From positions 1 to 19,776 of the forward strand of contig MCGT01000072.1 in NCBI GenBank assembly GCA_002104935.1: DNA of 19,776 nt. Direction: 5' to 3'. This document shows positions 1 to 8,006 of the stretch, piece after piece; position 1 is the first letter of the stretch; every line of letters starts with the position of its first letter. The position numbers and the translations under genes were made by a program. The stretch is from Hesseltinella vesiculosa (lineage: Eukaryota > Mucoromycota > Mucoromycetes > Mucorales > Cunninghamellaceae). A model generated the notes under the pieces. The model was not told where the DNA came from, did no database searches, and worked only from the letters and a program-made list of their open reading frames with translations.

Positions 1-139
1 CCCATAGGTAATGATGGAAGCGTCTGAGAGCAAAGACAATAGCTAATAGCTCTCTCTTTGTGGCAGAATAGTTGCGTTCAGATTTCGATAGCGACCTGGC
101 CATGAAACTAATGTAGTGAACGACAGTTGTATCCACGGG
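1..139 (-). pseudogene. Gypsy-1 RNase H continuation after a frameshift
   Basis: The minus strand left of 139 encodes the next part of RNase H in a different frame from 43-3474. It includes FMARSLSKSERNYSATKREL and then LLAIVFALRRF, which line up with the RNase H of Gypsy-2b at about 16740-16880. The catalytic glutamate is in the KREL motif. One base missing from the GGG run at 137-139 would explain the switch. The frame is open to position 1, so the gene continues outside the window. It could be a real mutation or a homopolymer consensus error. Confidence 0.85.
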
Positions 140-3100
140 TCCTGTTGGTACAATACTGCACCGAGGCCGTGTTGTGACGCATCCGTGGCTACCTTGAAGG
201 GCCACTGGAAGTTAGGGTAAGCGAGTATGGGTTTGCGTAGTAGCCGAGCCTTAATTTCTTTGAAGCATTCCGTATGCTTGGGCGTCCAGTTACCCGGTAC
301 GTCCTTGCAGTTGCGAAGGTCATCAAGTGGACTGGTCAGGGCAGACATCGAAGGCACGAACTTACGGAAGTAGTTGGCGAAACCTAGGAAGCTACGAACC
401 GCTTTCTCTGATCGAGGGATAGGCCACTCATCGAGATTGACAAGCTTGTTTTGGTCTATTCGGACACCCTGTTTGGAAACTTGGAATCCAAGGAGTGTGA
501 CCGAGGCCTGCGCAAAATGACATTTGCTTGCGTTCAAGATCAGGTTTGCATTGGTCAGTATGTCTATGACCGTGCAGATGTGTTTTGTATGTTCATCCAA
601 ATTCCGAGAATAAATGATAATGTCGTCTACGAAATTGAGTACAAAATCTTTGTGCTTATGGAGCAAGATCGACATGACCCTCTGAAATTTGCTTGAGATA
701 GATTTTAAGCCAAAAGGGCATCCAACAAACTTGTACTGCTTGTTCTGATATGTAAAAGCGGTCTTATGTTGGTGCGGCTCATAAATCTTGAAGCGATTAA
801 ATGCGCTTTTGAGATCTAGCGTGGAGAATATAGAGGCATCTCTCAGCTGCTCGAAAATGTCGTCGATGATGGGTAATGGAAACCGATCATCAGGCAATAG
901 ACGGTTGATGTGTCGAGGATCTAAACAAGGGCGCATGTCTGTCTTGTTGCCTTGTGCGTCTTTTTTTGGCGCAAAGGTAATAGGTGAATTCCATGCGGTG
1001 TCCACTTGTGTCATTTCTTGAATGACAAGATCGTCGAGACCGTCCTGAATGAATTTTTCCATCCGTGAGGATAAAGCCCAAGGTACTGTGTACTGGCGCT
1101 TGTATGCCGTTTTGCCTGGCTCAGTGTCGAGATGAACAACCGACTCTGGTACGTTGCAAAACGTGCCCTTCGGTATGGCTTGATTTCTTGCCATGAAAGG
1201 TTCAATGGTAGCCATCATTCTTGTCCTTTCATGCGAGCTTCCCACTGGTGAGTCATTAGCCACTGGGTGGATCACGTCCTCTTCAACTGGTGTAATGCGT
1301 TTTCTTATTTCGTCTGCGTTGTAGGAAGCGTGCCATCTGGGTAGACCAGTGATTGCTATACCAAGGTCAGACATTACATCCATGCCGATGGTGATTATTG
1401 TGCCTTGAGGCATGTCCATGACCTCAAAAACGCAATGAACCTCGGTGGTGTCGGTTTTGACGCATAACCTTTCTGTAGTCCCTAGTCTCTTGGAAACAAG
1501 ACCTTCAACAGCGAGATGGACGAGCCCTTCAGCTTCGTAAATTTTGATTTTATTACGGGAGCAAAAGATTGGGCTAATGGAGCTATGTGTGGCTCCAGTG
1601 TCCAAAAGTGCCATTGTCTCAATGCCCTGTATGGTAATGGGAAAAAATATATTTTCAGACATCGGCGCTTGCTCCCTTTTTGTTTTTCTTTTTTGTTTTT
1701 TTACACTTGACATTCTGAAGAATATCGGTGCATCATGCTTTTTACCTTTGGAATCTGTTTCCATTGGTTCTTCATCGTCACTTGGCAAGGCGTCCCTATA
1801 ATTGGGTTTCTTGTCCGACGATGCTCTGGGCATGTTATGACCGGAAAGCTTGAGGTGGGAACGAAGTGTATACTTGTCCCGGAAGTGACAACCGCAAAGT
1901 GTGCATTGCGCCTCCATGGCCCGACTGTCTACGATGTATCGTCTGGCGTGGGGGTTCTGCGAGGGCTTCTTGGCGAAGCTATACGGCTGCTTAGGCGATG
2001 GTCGATTGCGAGCGCTGAACGAAGTCTCAGGTCTCGTATCTTTGCCATGCTTGTACCGTTTGCTCGCTGAATCGTTGTTGCTCCAGCATTCCGACTTGGT
2101 ATGGGCGACCCGATTGTTGCCGTGACGATCACATAGATCTTCCGGTCTGGGTTCGTCCCGACGGCGTTTAGCACTATGCCTGCTCAACTGCTTCTTGTTC
2201 AGTGATTTTTTCTGACTGGAAGCGGTACCGTGACGCTCTGGTTCATGGCTACCATACAGTTTGTCATAATTCCAGGCGGCACTAATGGCGTCCACCACTT
2301 TCGTGACTTCTGTCAAGGTGGGAGCTCCTTTCGCTGAATCAGCTAACTCGGCTGTTTTTAGATGCAACGCTCTGTAAAGGGCCCGATTTGTCTTGGTGGA
2401 CTCGATGAACGCTTTGGCTGCCATGGGATCTTTGTCCTTTTTTGCCGCAATAGCAGCGATACGCCAACGCTTCAGGTAATCATCCACAGATTCAGAACGC
2501 CTGATCGTCATGGATTCATACTCTTTCAACAAGCGATTGTTCATCGACGGCTTAGAACCGAAACAATCAATCATCATGGTCTTGACTCTGGACCATGAGA
2601 GGTTGGAAAGCTTAGTACCCTTCCCTTTCTTCTTCTTGACGAACTCAATAAAGCTAGTATATTGGTCATAGTCAAGTGAGATTTGGAGGACGCTCTGCCA
2701 ATTCTGGTTCAATGCTTCAGTAGTGAGCTGTGCCTTGCCTTGTAAAGCATAGAAGTATTCGTCCATGGACTTATACTTGCTTTGGCTTTGGTCATCAGGG
2801 GAACCATCTGTATCCATGCCGATTAGGCGCAATGCCGGTAATACAGCTGGAATGACAGGTTTGTTCCTAGGAACGTCTTTTTCCTTCTTGCATTTTGCTT
2901 CTTCAGGTATGGGCTCTGTTCGCAAGCAGGCGACAATGGTCTCCAGTACCTGGATATGATCCTTGATATTCAAGATATCATTCCTCACTGCCGCAAGCCT
3001 GGTTGGGTCAGTGGGTCTACTCTGACTGATCGTCAGGTAGAGTCTGCCTTTGGCCTCAAGCTCCTGTCTAGCAGCAGCGAGGGCTTCGGCAAAGTCACCA

Positions 3101-3474
3101 TCTACCTCGATGATGGGAGTGTGTGGGGCGGGTGCCTCCTTCATCACGACATCATCGTCTACCTCTTGGAAAGGTAGAGCGGGGGAAGGAATCCGAGCCA
3201 TGGCAGAGATTGGGCTGCTCTCCGTGGAGGAGGCGTCACTCTGCTCGAGGACATCAGTTCCACGGGCCTTTTTTGTTTGTACCGGTGTGGTACCCACCAC
3301 ACCGTGCCGGCCCTCAGTTTGCTCGGGAGCGCGTACTCTTCTTGTAGAGCCGCTGGACGAAGTAGCCGTTGCTGGGCTACTGGTGATGGCCGGGAAGTCG
3401 GCCTCCACAAAACCATCAGGGATGGGAGAGTTGGCTCTTCCCATGCGGGCAGGTTGAAAGTTGTTGTTATTCAT
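43..3474 (-). CDS. Gypsy-1 Gag-Pol polyprotein (gag, protease, RT, start of RNase H)
   Basis: This is one open frame of 1143 codons, starting at an ATG at 3474. An acidic, Ser/Pro-rich N-terminus is followed by a retrotransposon Gag-like helical domain (about residues 235-400). Next come an atypical zinc knuckle (C448, H451, H458, C463; CX2HX6HX4C) and a C2H2 finger (C524, C527, H540, H546). The retropepsin active site is LLDTGAT with D625. Reverse transcriptase covers about 790-1045, with LDLKSAF (D887) and FVDD (948-951). The GFANYFRKFVP segment and the first RNase H aspartate (VATDAS, D1098) follow. RT and RNase H order and the FVDD box are typical of Ty3/gypsy. The last 30 or so residues are out of frame: RNase H continues in another frame from the GGG run at 137-139. 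The integrase should lie left of the window. The element sits inside LINE-A ORF2. Confidence 0.93.
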   Translation of the reverse strand: MNNNNFQPARMGRANSPIPDGFVEADFPAITSSPATATSSSGSTRRVRAPEQTEGRHGVVGTTPVQTKKARGTDVLEQSDASSTESSPISAMARIPSPALPFQEVDDDVVMKEAPAPHTPIIEVDGDFAEALAAARQELEAKGRLYLTISQSRPTDPTRLAAVRNDILNIKDHIQVLETIVACLRTEPIPEEAKCKKEKDVPRNKPVIPAVLPALRLIGMDTDGSPDDQSQSKYKSMDEYFYALQGKAQLTTEALNQNWQSVLQISLDYDQYTSFIEFVKKKKGKGTKLSNLSWSRVKTMMIDCFGSKPSMNNRLLKEYESMTIRRSESVDDYLKRWRIAAIAAKKDKDPMAAKAFIESTKTNRALYRALHLKTAELADSAKGAPTLTEVTKVVDAISAAWNYDKLYGSHEPERHGTASSQKKSLNKKQLSRHSAKRRRDEPRPEDLCDRHGNNRVAHTKSECWSNNDSASKRYKHGKDTRPETSFSARNRPSPKQPYSFAKKPSQNPHARRYIVDSRAMEAQCTLCGCHFRDKYTLRSHLKLSGHNMPRASSDKKPNYRDALPSDDEEPMETDSKGKKHDAPIFFRMSSVKKQKRKTKREQAPMSENIFFPITIQGIETMALLDTGATHSSISPIFCSRNKIKIYEAEGLVHLAVEGLVSKRLGTTERLCVKTDTTEVHCVFEVMDMPQGTIITIGMDVMSDLGIAITGLPRWHASYNADEIRKRITPVEEDVIHPVANDSPVGSSHERTRMMATIEPFMARNQAIPKGTFCNVPESVVHLDTEPGKTAYKRQYTVPWALSSRMEKFIQDGLDDLVIQEMTQVDTAWNSPITFAPKKDAQGNKTDMRPCLDPRHINRLLPDDRFPLPIIDDIFEQLRDASIFSTLDLKSAFNRFKIYEPHQHKTAFTYQNKQYKFVGCPFGLKSISSKFQRVMSILLHKHKDFVLNFVDDIIIYSRNLDEHTKHICTVIDILTNANLILNASKCHFAQASVTLLGFQVSKQGVRIDQNKLVNLDEWPIPRSEKAVRSFLGFANYFRKFVPSMSALTSPLDDLRNCKDVPGNWTPKHTECFKEIKARLLRKPILAYPNFQWPFKVATDASQHGLGAVLYQQDPWIQLSFTTLVSWPGRYRNLNATILPQRESY

Positions 3475-3695
3475 AATTGATATTGGGGTTATAGATTCGT
3501 GAATATTCGTAAAAAAAAAATGTAAGAATACGAGATTCGAAGTGGTTGGTTTTTATATGATTATAGAATCAGATGGGGAAGAAGAGGGAATCATAACAGA
3601 GTCCTCTGACTGTGACTAATAAATATTGTGTTACAGGCAGGGGCTCAGTAGTTGCACAAGCTATGTGAGGGCGGCTGATTGGCTTCAAGTTCACA
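3475..3695 (-). other. Gypsy-1 5' leader and probable 5' LTR (boundaries unproven)
   Basis: This 221-bp non-coding stretch lies between the truncated end of LINE-A ORF2 and the Gypsy-1 start codon. Read on the minus strand, LINE-A coding similarity ends where a TGTGAAC begins at 3695, which is a plausible LTR start. A TATA-like TATAAAA lies at 3551-3557. A TTACA ending at 3521 is one possible LTR end, but it leaves little room for R and U5 after the TATA box. With only one copy in the window, neither LTR boundary nor the primer site can be fixed. Confidence 0.5.
3551..3557 (-). promoter_or_regulatory. TATA-like box upstream of Gypsy-1
   Basis: TATAAAA on the minus strand lies 77 bp upstream of the Gypsy-1 ATG, inside the probable LTR. 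It is followed by a C/T-rich stretch and an A/T homopolymer at 3511-3520. This is a consensus match only. It fits Pol II promotion from an LTR but is unproven. Confidence 0.4.
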
Positions 3696-5076
3696 TCTCT
3701 TCTTCATCCGGTTCAGCCATTAGGTGTTTTTGGTCAGTTTCATCCAATGATTCTGTAGGGCGGAAGGTATTCAGGAGGTCATTCATACTATTCCTATTAA
3801 TAGGATCGGGGCTGTATAGTGACGAATAAAATTGTTTGGCATAGGACATAATTGATCGAGAGTCCGTTACACGTCCTTCTTCTGTTTTGAGCGCTGTGAT
3901 TGTTTGTTGAGCGTTACGGGTTTTGATCACATTATAGAAGTATTTGGAATTCGTTTCGCCTTGGTCTATCCATCGTATGGCGGCGCGTTTCTGTAGTGCC
4001 GTCATCGATTTGCGAGCTTCCACATCGATTTCTTGCACTATTTTCTGTAGTTCCTTGGAATGGTTGATGGACTGAGTTGCTTGGTCTTGATTATTCAGTT
4101 TGTCAAAGGACGTTTGGAGTTGACTTAGCTTGGACTGACGTTTTCGCTTGATTATAGTTGCTTGTTGTTTGGCTACTGCTTGTATACACCTTTTCCATTG
4201 TTCCCATTTGTCAATGCATGCCTTTGTATCCATAATGGTGATGGTATGTCCCGGAATGTCTTCCAGTAATTTCTCAGTGACGGTCGTCATGAGATCTATC
4301 ACCTCCGGTTCTGCAAGTAGACTGGTATTGAGGCGCCAGGTACCTTTGCCCATGTCGAGGCGGGGAGGGTACCATTCACACTCGAGTAAACAGTGGTCCG
4401 TCCATTCCTCAGGTAAGGATTTTGAAGTAGCATATGAACAATGAGAAGCAGTGTAATTAGTGACAAGCATATAATCAATTTTGGAACGATGCTCACCACG
4501 TGCGTGGGAGAACCAGACACGTTTTGATATATCGTTCCAATTGGCTTTTTGCCAAGTGAGCCAGGGTAGGATCCATTTAGGTTCATGTTTGTTCAGGTTG
4601 ACATTGAGATCACCTAGGATGATGCAATCCTGATGTTGGATGTTGTCGAAGATACTCCAAGATGGTAGTGAGTTGAAGAGTGCTTCTTTAGCAGGGCATA
4701 GTTTGGCATGTGCATATATATTAATGAGACGTAGAGGTTGTTCCATAGAAGTAGGATGTCGGACCACGGCCGTGATTAGTCTTCCGTCAATTGATATTGC
4801 TTGATCGGTAATGTGTAGGTTTTTGTTCATAAAGATGATTCCGCAGTGTTTGGTAAAGATCGCTTGATTGTCCGGGAATAATGAGTGTAGTGTTGATAAC
4901 TGGTCTTCTGATAGTCGAAAAGAGGTTCCTTGTTGCCCAGTTGTTTCTTGAATGCATATTATATCGTATTTTGCAGTACGTAAGTAGCGAGCGTATTGTT
5001 GTTGCATAATGGGTTTGTGTACCTTAATTATGCTGCGCACATTTAAGGTAACTATTCTTAGTTTTTGACTGATCAT
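3691..5076 (-). pseudogene. LINE-A ORF2, 5' part: AP endonuclease, truncated before the RT
   Basis: The frame encodes the N-terminal exonuclease-endonuclease-phosphatase domain of a LINE ORF2. Visible hallmarks are LRIVTLNVRS near the start, ICIQET, GDLNVN, SKIDYMLV and WTDHCLL. They correspond to the metal-binding and catalytic positions of APE-type endonucleases, which nick target DNA to prime reverse transcription. A helical linker follows, then RWIDQGETNSKYFYN, the segment that precedes the RT in LINE-B. The frame ends at 3691, just where LINE-B goes on to its RT, so Gypsy-1 appears to have inserted here. The first ATG giving a normal N-terminus is at 5076, 31 bp after the ORF1 stop. It cannot make an active product because the RT is missing. 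Confidence 0.9.
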
Positions 5077-5107
5077 GGTTAAATTATGTAAGCAGGGCAC
5101 AGAGAGG

Positions 5108-6642
5108 CTATTGCCTATCTAATGCTGTTTTGTTTGTACTGGCGGACATTGATACTGACGTTTGACCTTCTATTGACTGACGGGCTTGTGACTCGATCTG
5201 CTTGTTTTTTTGCAGTTTGAGGGTAAGGCGCCGCTGTTCTCTCTTTTGTCTGTCTTTTGAAGTTCCTTCTGTTGAGGTCTTATGGGTTTGATCGTATTTT
5301 GGACGCGAGGAGCTCATTCTAGGTGTACTAGGAGGGGCTGTCGTTTCCTTCTCGAACTGGGCTTTGACCCCAGGGGGGATGATGTCCTTGGCCAATTCTT
5401 GAAATTCCATTTCCATGCTTGTTTTAGCGTCTGCGATCCTTGCTTGAGGTTGTTGAGGTGGCCGTTCTTCCTGCAAAGAGGGGGTTTTTTCTTCCTCCAT
5501 ATCTTGATCATGGTCTCCTGCTTGGTGCCCTTCTGTTTCATGATGTTCCGGGATTGGAGTGTGAATGGAATCATGAGCCAACTCGTCTTCTGACATATCC
5601 TCTTCGGGTTCCTGAAGTGATGCATAAGGGTTGATCGTTTCCACTGAAGTCTTTTCCTTTGCTGGGGGGCATCTCTGTCCCCTGAAGGTTTGGCGAGTTC
5701 AGGGAAGTGCATTTCTTTATCCCTAATGTAGTCATCCAGTCGTTCCCTTTCAGATTTTCGTTTTTCTGGGCAGAAGCGAGCGTAGTGACCTCGTTGTTGA
5801 CATTCAAAACACTTGACTGATTGCATTTCTGGGCAGTTTTGACGTACATGTCCTGTTTGTTGACACTTGAAGCATACGTTAGGAGCATTTTTCCATGTTG
5901 CCGTAACATCACGTTTGAAGTCGTCCAGAAAAATTCTTCTGGTCAGTGGTTCCATCTCAACTCCTTCAGGGGTGAGATTTAGGGAGATTTTGACTTCTCC
6001 TTCAAACCAATCATGATCCGTCAGTTTAACAATCTGCATCACTTTGCCAAAATATGCCATTGAGTTACAGATGCCTTGCACGAGAGTTGTATCATCCACG
6101 TGATATGGGAGCTGGCTTAGATGAATCTCACAAAGCTTGGCTTGTTCCGATTGGTTCCCTTCTGTCTTGGCAACGGGGGCAGCTTTAAACACAAATTCAC
6201 CTACTGTGAGGCCCTTGGTGAGAGCCTTCTCAGTGTCATCCTTGTATTTAAACATGACTTCTAAAAGCATTCTGTTGGCTCTGTCCCTTCCGTATTTGAA
6301 GATAGGACGACCGCCCTTATTCTTAAATGGGCCGATCTGTTGTTCGATGAGCTCATAAGCTTGGGTGTGATGTTCAAAATCTTCTGCGTTCAGCTCAAAA
6401 ACCACTGCTCCTGGTGTCAGGACGTTCATCATGATCAGTTCTGCTGCTGTTGTAAGGTTCATACGGCGGTAGTCCTCATCTTCGTAAATCGTGGTTGGTT
6501 TCATGTTTTGTTTGGAACCGTCCTTGGATCGTTTTGACAGCGTGCGAGGCACCGTTCCTTCTTTGGACCTCATGTTTTTGGTCAGAACTTGTTGGTACGA
6601 TAGACCAACTGTGGTCCAAGAGCCTTCTTGGTCCACTTCCAT
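5108..6642 (-). pseudogene. LINE-A ORF1, zinc-knuckle nucleic-acid-binding protein, one frameshift
   Basis: The start at 6642 (MEVDQEGSWTTV) is chosen because it matches the N-terminus of LINE-B ORF1; the frame is open upstream to 6789. A central domain beginning IHLSQLPYHVDD could be RRM-like. Two CX2CX4HX4C zinc knuckles follow (CFKCQQTGHVRQNC and CFECQQRGHYARFC, about 5772-5875). An acidic Glu/Pro-rich C-terminus then runs on in another frame, to a stop at 5108. The switch falls at a run of six G at 5664-5669, where a one-base length change restores continuity. LINE ORF1 proteins of this kind bind element RNA and act as chaperones in the RNP. It is homologous to but clearly diverged from LINE-B ORF1, so this is another subfamily. 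Confidence 0.88.
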
Positions 6643-6834
6643 CGGCAGTAGGTTGGATAAAGGTCGATAGTTTCGATTTTTACTTAAAGAGGTTGATAAG
6701 TTGCTGCTTAAAAGTTTACCCGTGTAAAGAGTATATTTTAAGCGAAAGAGAGGGTCTCTCTTGTCGTCTCCATGATGGATACTTAACACAGATGGATGGA
6801 TGGACCTCGATGGATGGTTGGATGGATGTGTGTT
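6643..6834 (-). other. LINE-A 5' untranslated region
   Basis: This stretch holds no convincing gene. On the minus strand it has one CTCTTTCGCTTAAAAT motif (core 6738-6747), which recurs in the palindrome. Nearer ORF1 a CTATCGACCTTTATCC segment resembles the 5' UTR of LINE-B (TTACCGACCTTACCG, about 7978-7992). A short tetranucleotide repeat lies at its far end. These points fit a LINE 5' UTR with an internal promoter; the promoter role is inference. Confidence 0.5.
6791..6828. repeat. GATG tetranucleotide microsatellite
   Basis: The plus strand reads as imperfect GATG repeats in two blocks, 6791-6803 and 6809-6828, split by ACCTC. On the minus strand it is a CATC repeat just upstream of LINE-A. 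It may mark the element's 5' edge. Confidence 0.8.
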
Positions 6835-6859
6835 TAGTGTAATAAACTGTCGCTTGGGC

Positions 6860-6882
6860 CGAGAATTTTAAGCGAAAGAGCC
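6860..6882 (+). repeat. Outer 23-bp inverted repeat, left copy
   Basis: This 23-bp segment is a perfect inverted match to 7798-7820. It lies only 2 bp outside the left arm of the palindrome. It contains one copy of the AGCGAAAGAG motif. Homology stops at 6859. Confidence 0.85.
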
Positions 6883-6884
6883 TC

Positions 6885-7715
6885 GTCACGTGTTTTTTTA
6901 GCGAAAATGGAGGCCAAAGAAAAAAAAATACGGGCGCTTAAAGTTTTAGCCAGGTAATTGCAAAAACTTGAGCGAAAGAGAGAATATTTTTTTGTCTTAC
7001 GTTGCGACACTGAGAAGATTTTTTTTTTTGCATGAAGTAGATTAAGTTTTTTTTTGCCAGTATATTTTTTATTGTGAAGTTTAAAATTAAGGCAAAAGAC
7101 AAATATCAGAATCAAGCGGCAGTTAAAAACATAGATGCACCTCGGGTTCGAAAAAAAACCCAAATTTAGACATAGGTGAAAAATAGATGAATTTAAGGAA
7201 ATACTTGCTAATTATAGTAATAAAAATAATTGTGAGCGATATATTTTTCTTTATATGGGTGGTGGATTTTTTGAAAAAATACTTTCCAAAAAAGTAGCAA
7301 TTATACTTTTTTGGAAAGTATTTTTTCAAAAAATCCACCACCCATATAAAGAAAAATATATCGCTCACAATTATTTTTATTACTATAATTAGCAAGTATT
7401 TCCTTAAATTCATCTATTTTTCACCTATGTCTAAATTTGGGTTTTTTTTCGAACCCGAGGTGCATCTATGTTTTTAACTGCCGCTTGATTCTGATATTTG
7501 TCTTTTGCCTTAATTTTAAACTTCACAATAAAAAATATACTGGCAAAAAAAAACTTAATCTACTTCATGCAAAAAAAAAAATCTTCTCAGTGTCGCAACG
7601 TAAGACAAAAAAATATTCTCTCTTTCGCTCAAGTTTTTGCAATTACCTGGCTAAAACTTTAAGCGCCCGTATTTTTTTTTCTTTGGCCTCCATTTTCGCT
7701 AAAAAAACACGTGAC
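6885..7715. repeat. 831-bp palindrome: perfect 412-bp inverted arms with 7-nt spacer
   Basis: The left arm is 6885-7296 and the right arm 7304-7715. The spacer GCAATTA is at 7297-7303. Every position x compared pairs with 14600-x, including A and T runs of 9 and 11. The first mismatches are 6884/7716. The sequence is AT-rich (one 60-base block, 7201-7260, has about 22% G+C). It contains no plausible gene: its open frames are Lys/Phe-rich translations of the arms. The palindrome lies between the 5' ends of two LINEs that point away from it. It could be a foldback element, a rearrangement junction, part of a centromere core, or an assembly or amplification foldback. Confidence 0.95.
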
Positions 7716-7797
7716 ATGGCAAGGAGAAAAAAAAAAAAAAGCCTACGGAAAAAAAAACATGAAAAAGATCACTTTCGCTTAAATTTCTTGAAAAAAC

Positions 7798-7820
7798 GGC
7801 TCTTTCGCTTAAAATTCTCG
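7798..7820 (-). repeat. Outer 23-bp inverted repeat, right copy
   Basis: This is the perfect inverted partner of 6860-6882. It lies 82 bp outside the right arm, because the right side has an extra A-rich segment (7716-7797). The extra segment includes one more TTTCGCTTAA motif at 7773-7782. Together these repeats make a 961-bp inverted-repeat locus, 6860-7820. Confidence 0.85.
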
Positions 7821-7821
7821 A

Positions 7822-7850
7822 GAGGTAGGGTAGTCGCGCGTGGATTTGTA

Positions 7851-7899
<49 letters not shown>

Positions 7900-7924
7900 C
7901 AAACTGAGGTAGGGTAGTCGCGCG
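7822..7924. repeat. T38-containing insertion flanked by 19-bp direct repeats
   Basis: GAGGTAGGGTAGTCGCGCG occurs at 7822-7840 and again at 7906-7924. Between the copies are 65 bp: 14 bp of unique sequence, T38 (7855-7892), seven A and a short tail. The layout suggests a target-site duplication around a tiny retroposed insert. The homopolymer is not directly next to the first repeat, so other origins such as a local duplication remain possible. Confidence 0.6.
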
Positions 7925-8006
7925 CGATCGAACAGCCCCCTTTATATACTTTTTGCTTAAACCTTATCCCGTTTAAAGTTACCGACCTTACCGTTTTTGC
8001 TCATTT
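7925..8006 (+). promoter_or_regulatory. LINE-B 5' UTR with TATA-like sequence
   Basis: These 82 bp between the T38 insertion and the ORF1 start contain TATATA near 7943 and a CTTTTTGCTTAAAC variant of the nearby TTTCGCTNAA motif. They also have a GACCTTACC segment similar to the LINE-A 5' UTR. The true 5' end of LINE-B is not fixed. The promoter role is inference. Confidence 0.35.

Larger units (their letters stand above)
3696..6834 (-). mobile_element. LINE-A, APE-type non-LTR retrotransposon, 3'-interrupted
   Basis: This groups the 5' UTR, ORF1 and the 5' part of ORF2 on the minus strand. The order ORF1 (zinc knuckles) then ORF2 (EEP endonuclease, then RT) is that of L1-like and Tad-like LINEs. 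The 3' end is cut by Gypsy-1 at about 3695. The 5' boundary is not defined; I place it near the CATC repeats. It points left, away from the palindrome at 6885-7715. Confidence 0.8.
6738..7812. promoter_or_regulatory. Eight copies of a TTTCGCTNAA motif, all reading outward
   Basis: Minus-strand copies are at 6738-6747, 6868-6877, 6897-6906 and 6968-6977. Plus-strand copies are at 7623-7632, 7694-7703, 7773-7782 and 7803-7812. Each copy reads TTTCGCTNAA in the direction of the nearer LINE. Four are counted twice through the palindrome, but four lie outside it. A promoter element or protein-binding site is possible. I do not recognise a specific factor. Confidence 0.4.

Noticed and set aside
3521..3695. 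A defined 175-bp Gypsy-1 LTR from TGTGAAC to TTACA
   Set aside because: The TATA box would be only about 30 bp from the LTR end, leaving no room for R and a polyadenylation signal. No second copy is available to confirm it.
6791..6828. CRISPR-like or satellite array
   Set aside because: It is a short imperfect tetranucleotide microsatellite with no spacers.
6834..7163. Open frame on the minus strand and its twin on the plus strand (7437-7907), sharing about 90 residues
   Set aside because: Both are translations of the two palindrome arms. They are Lys/Phe-rich, reflect A/T runs, and show no recognisable domain.
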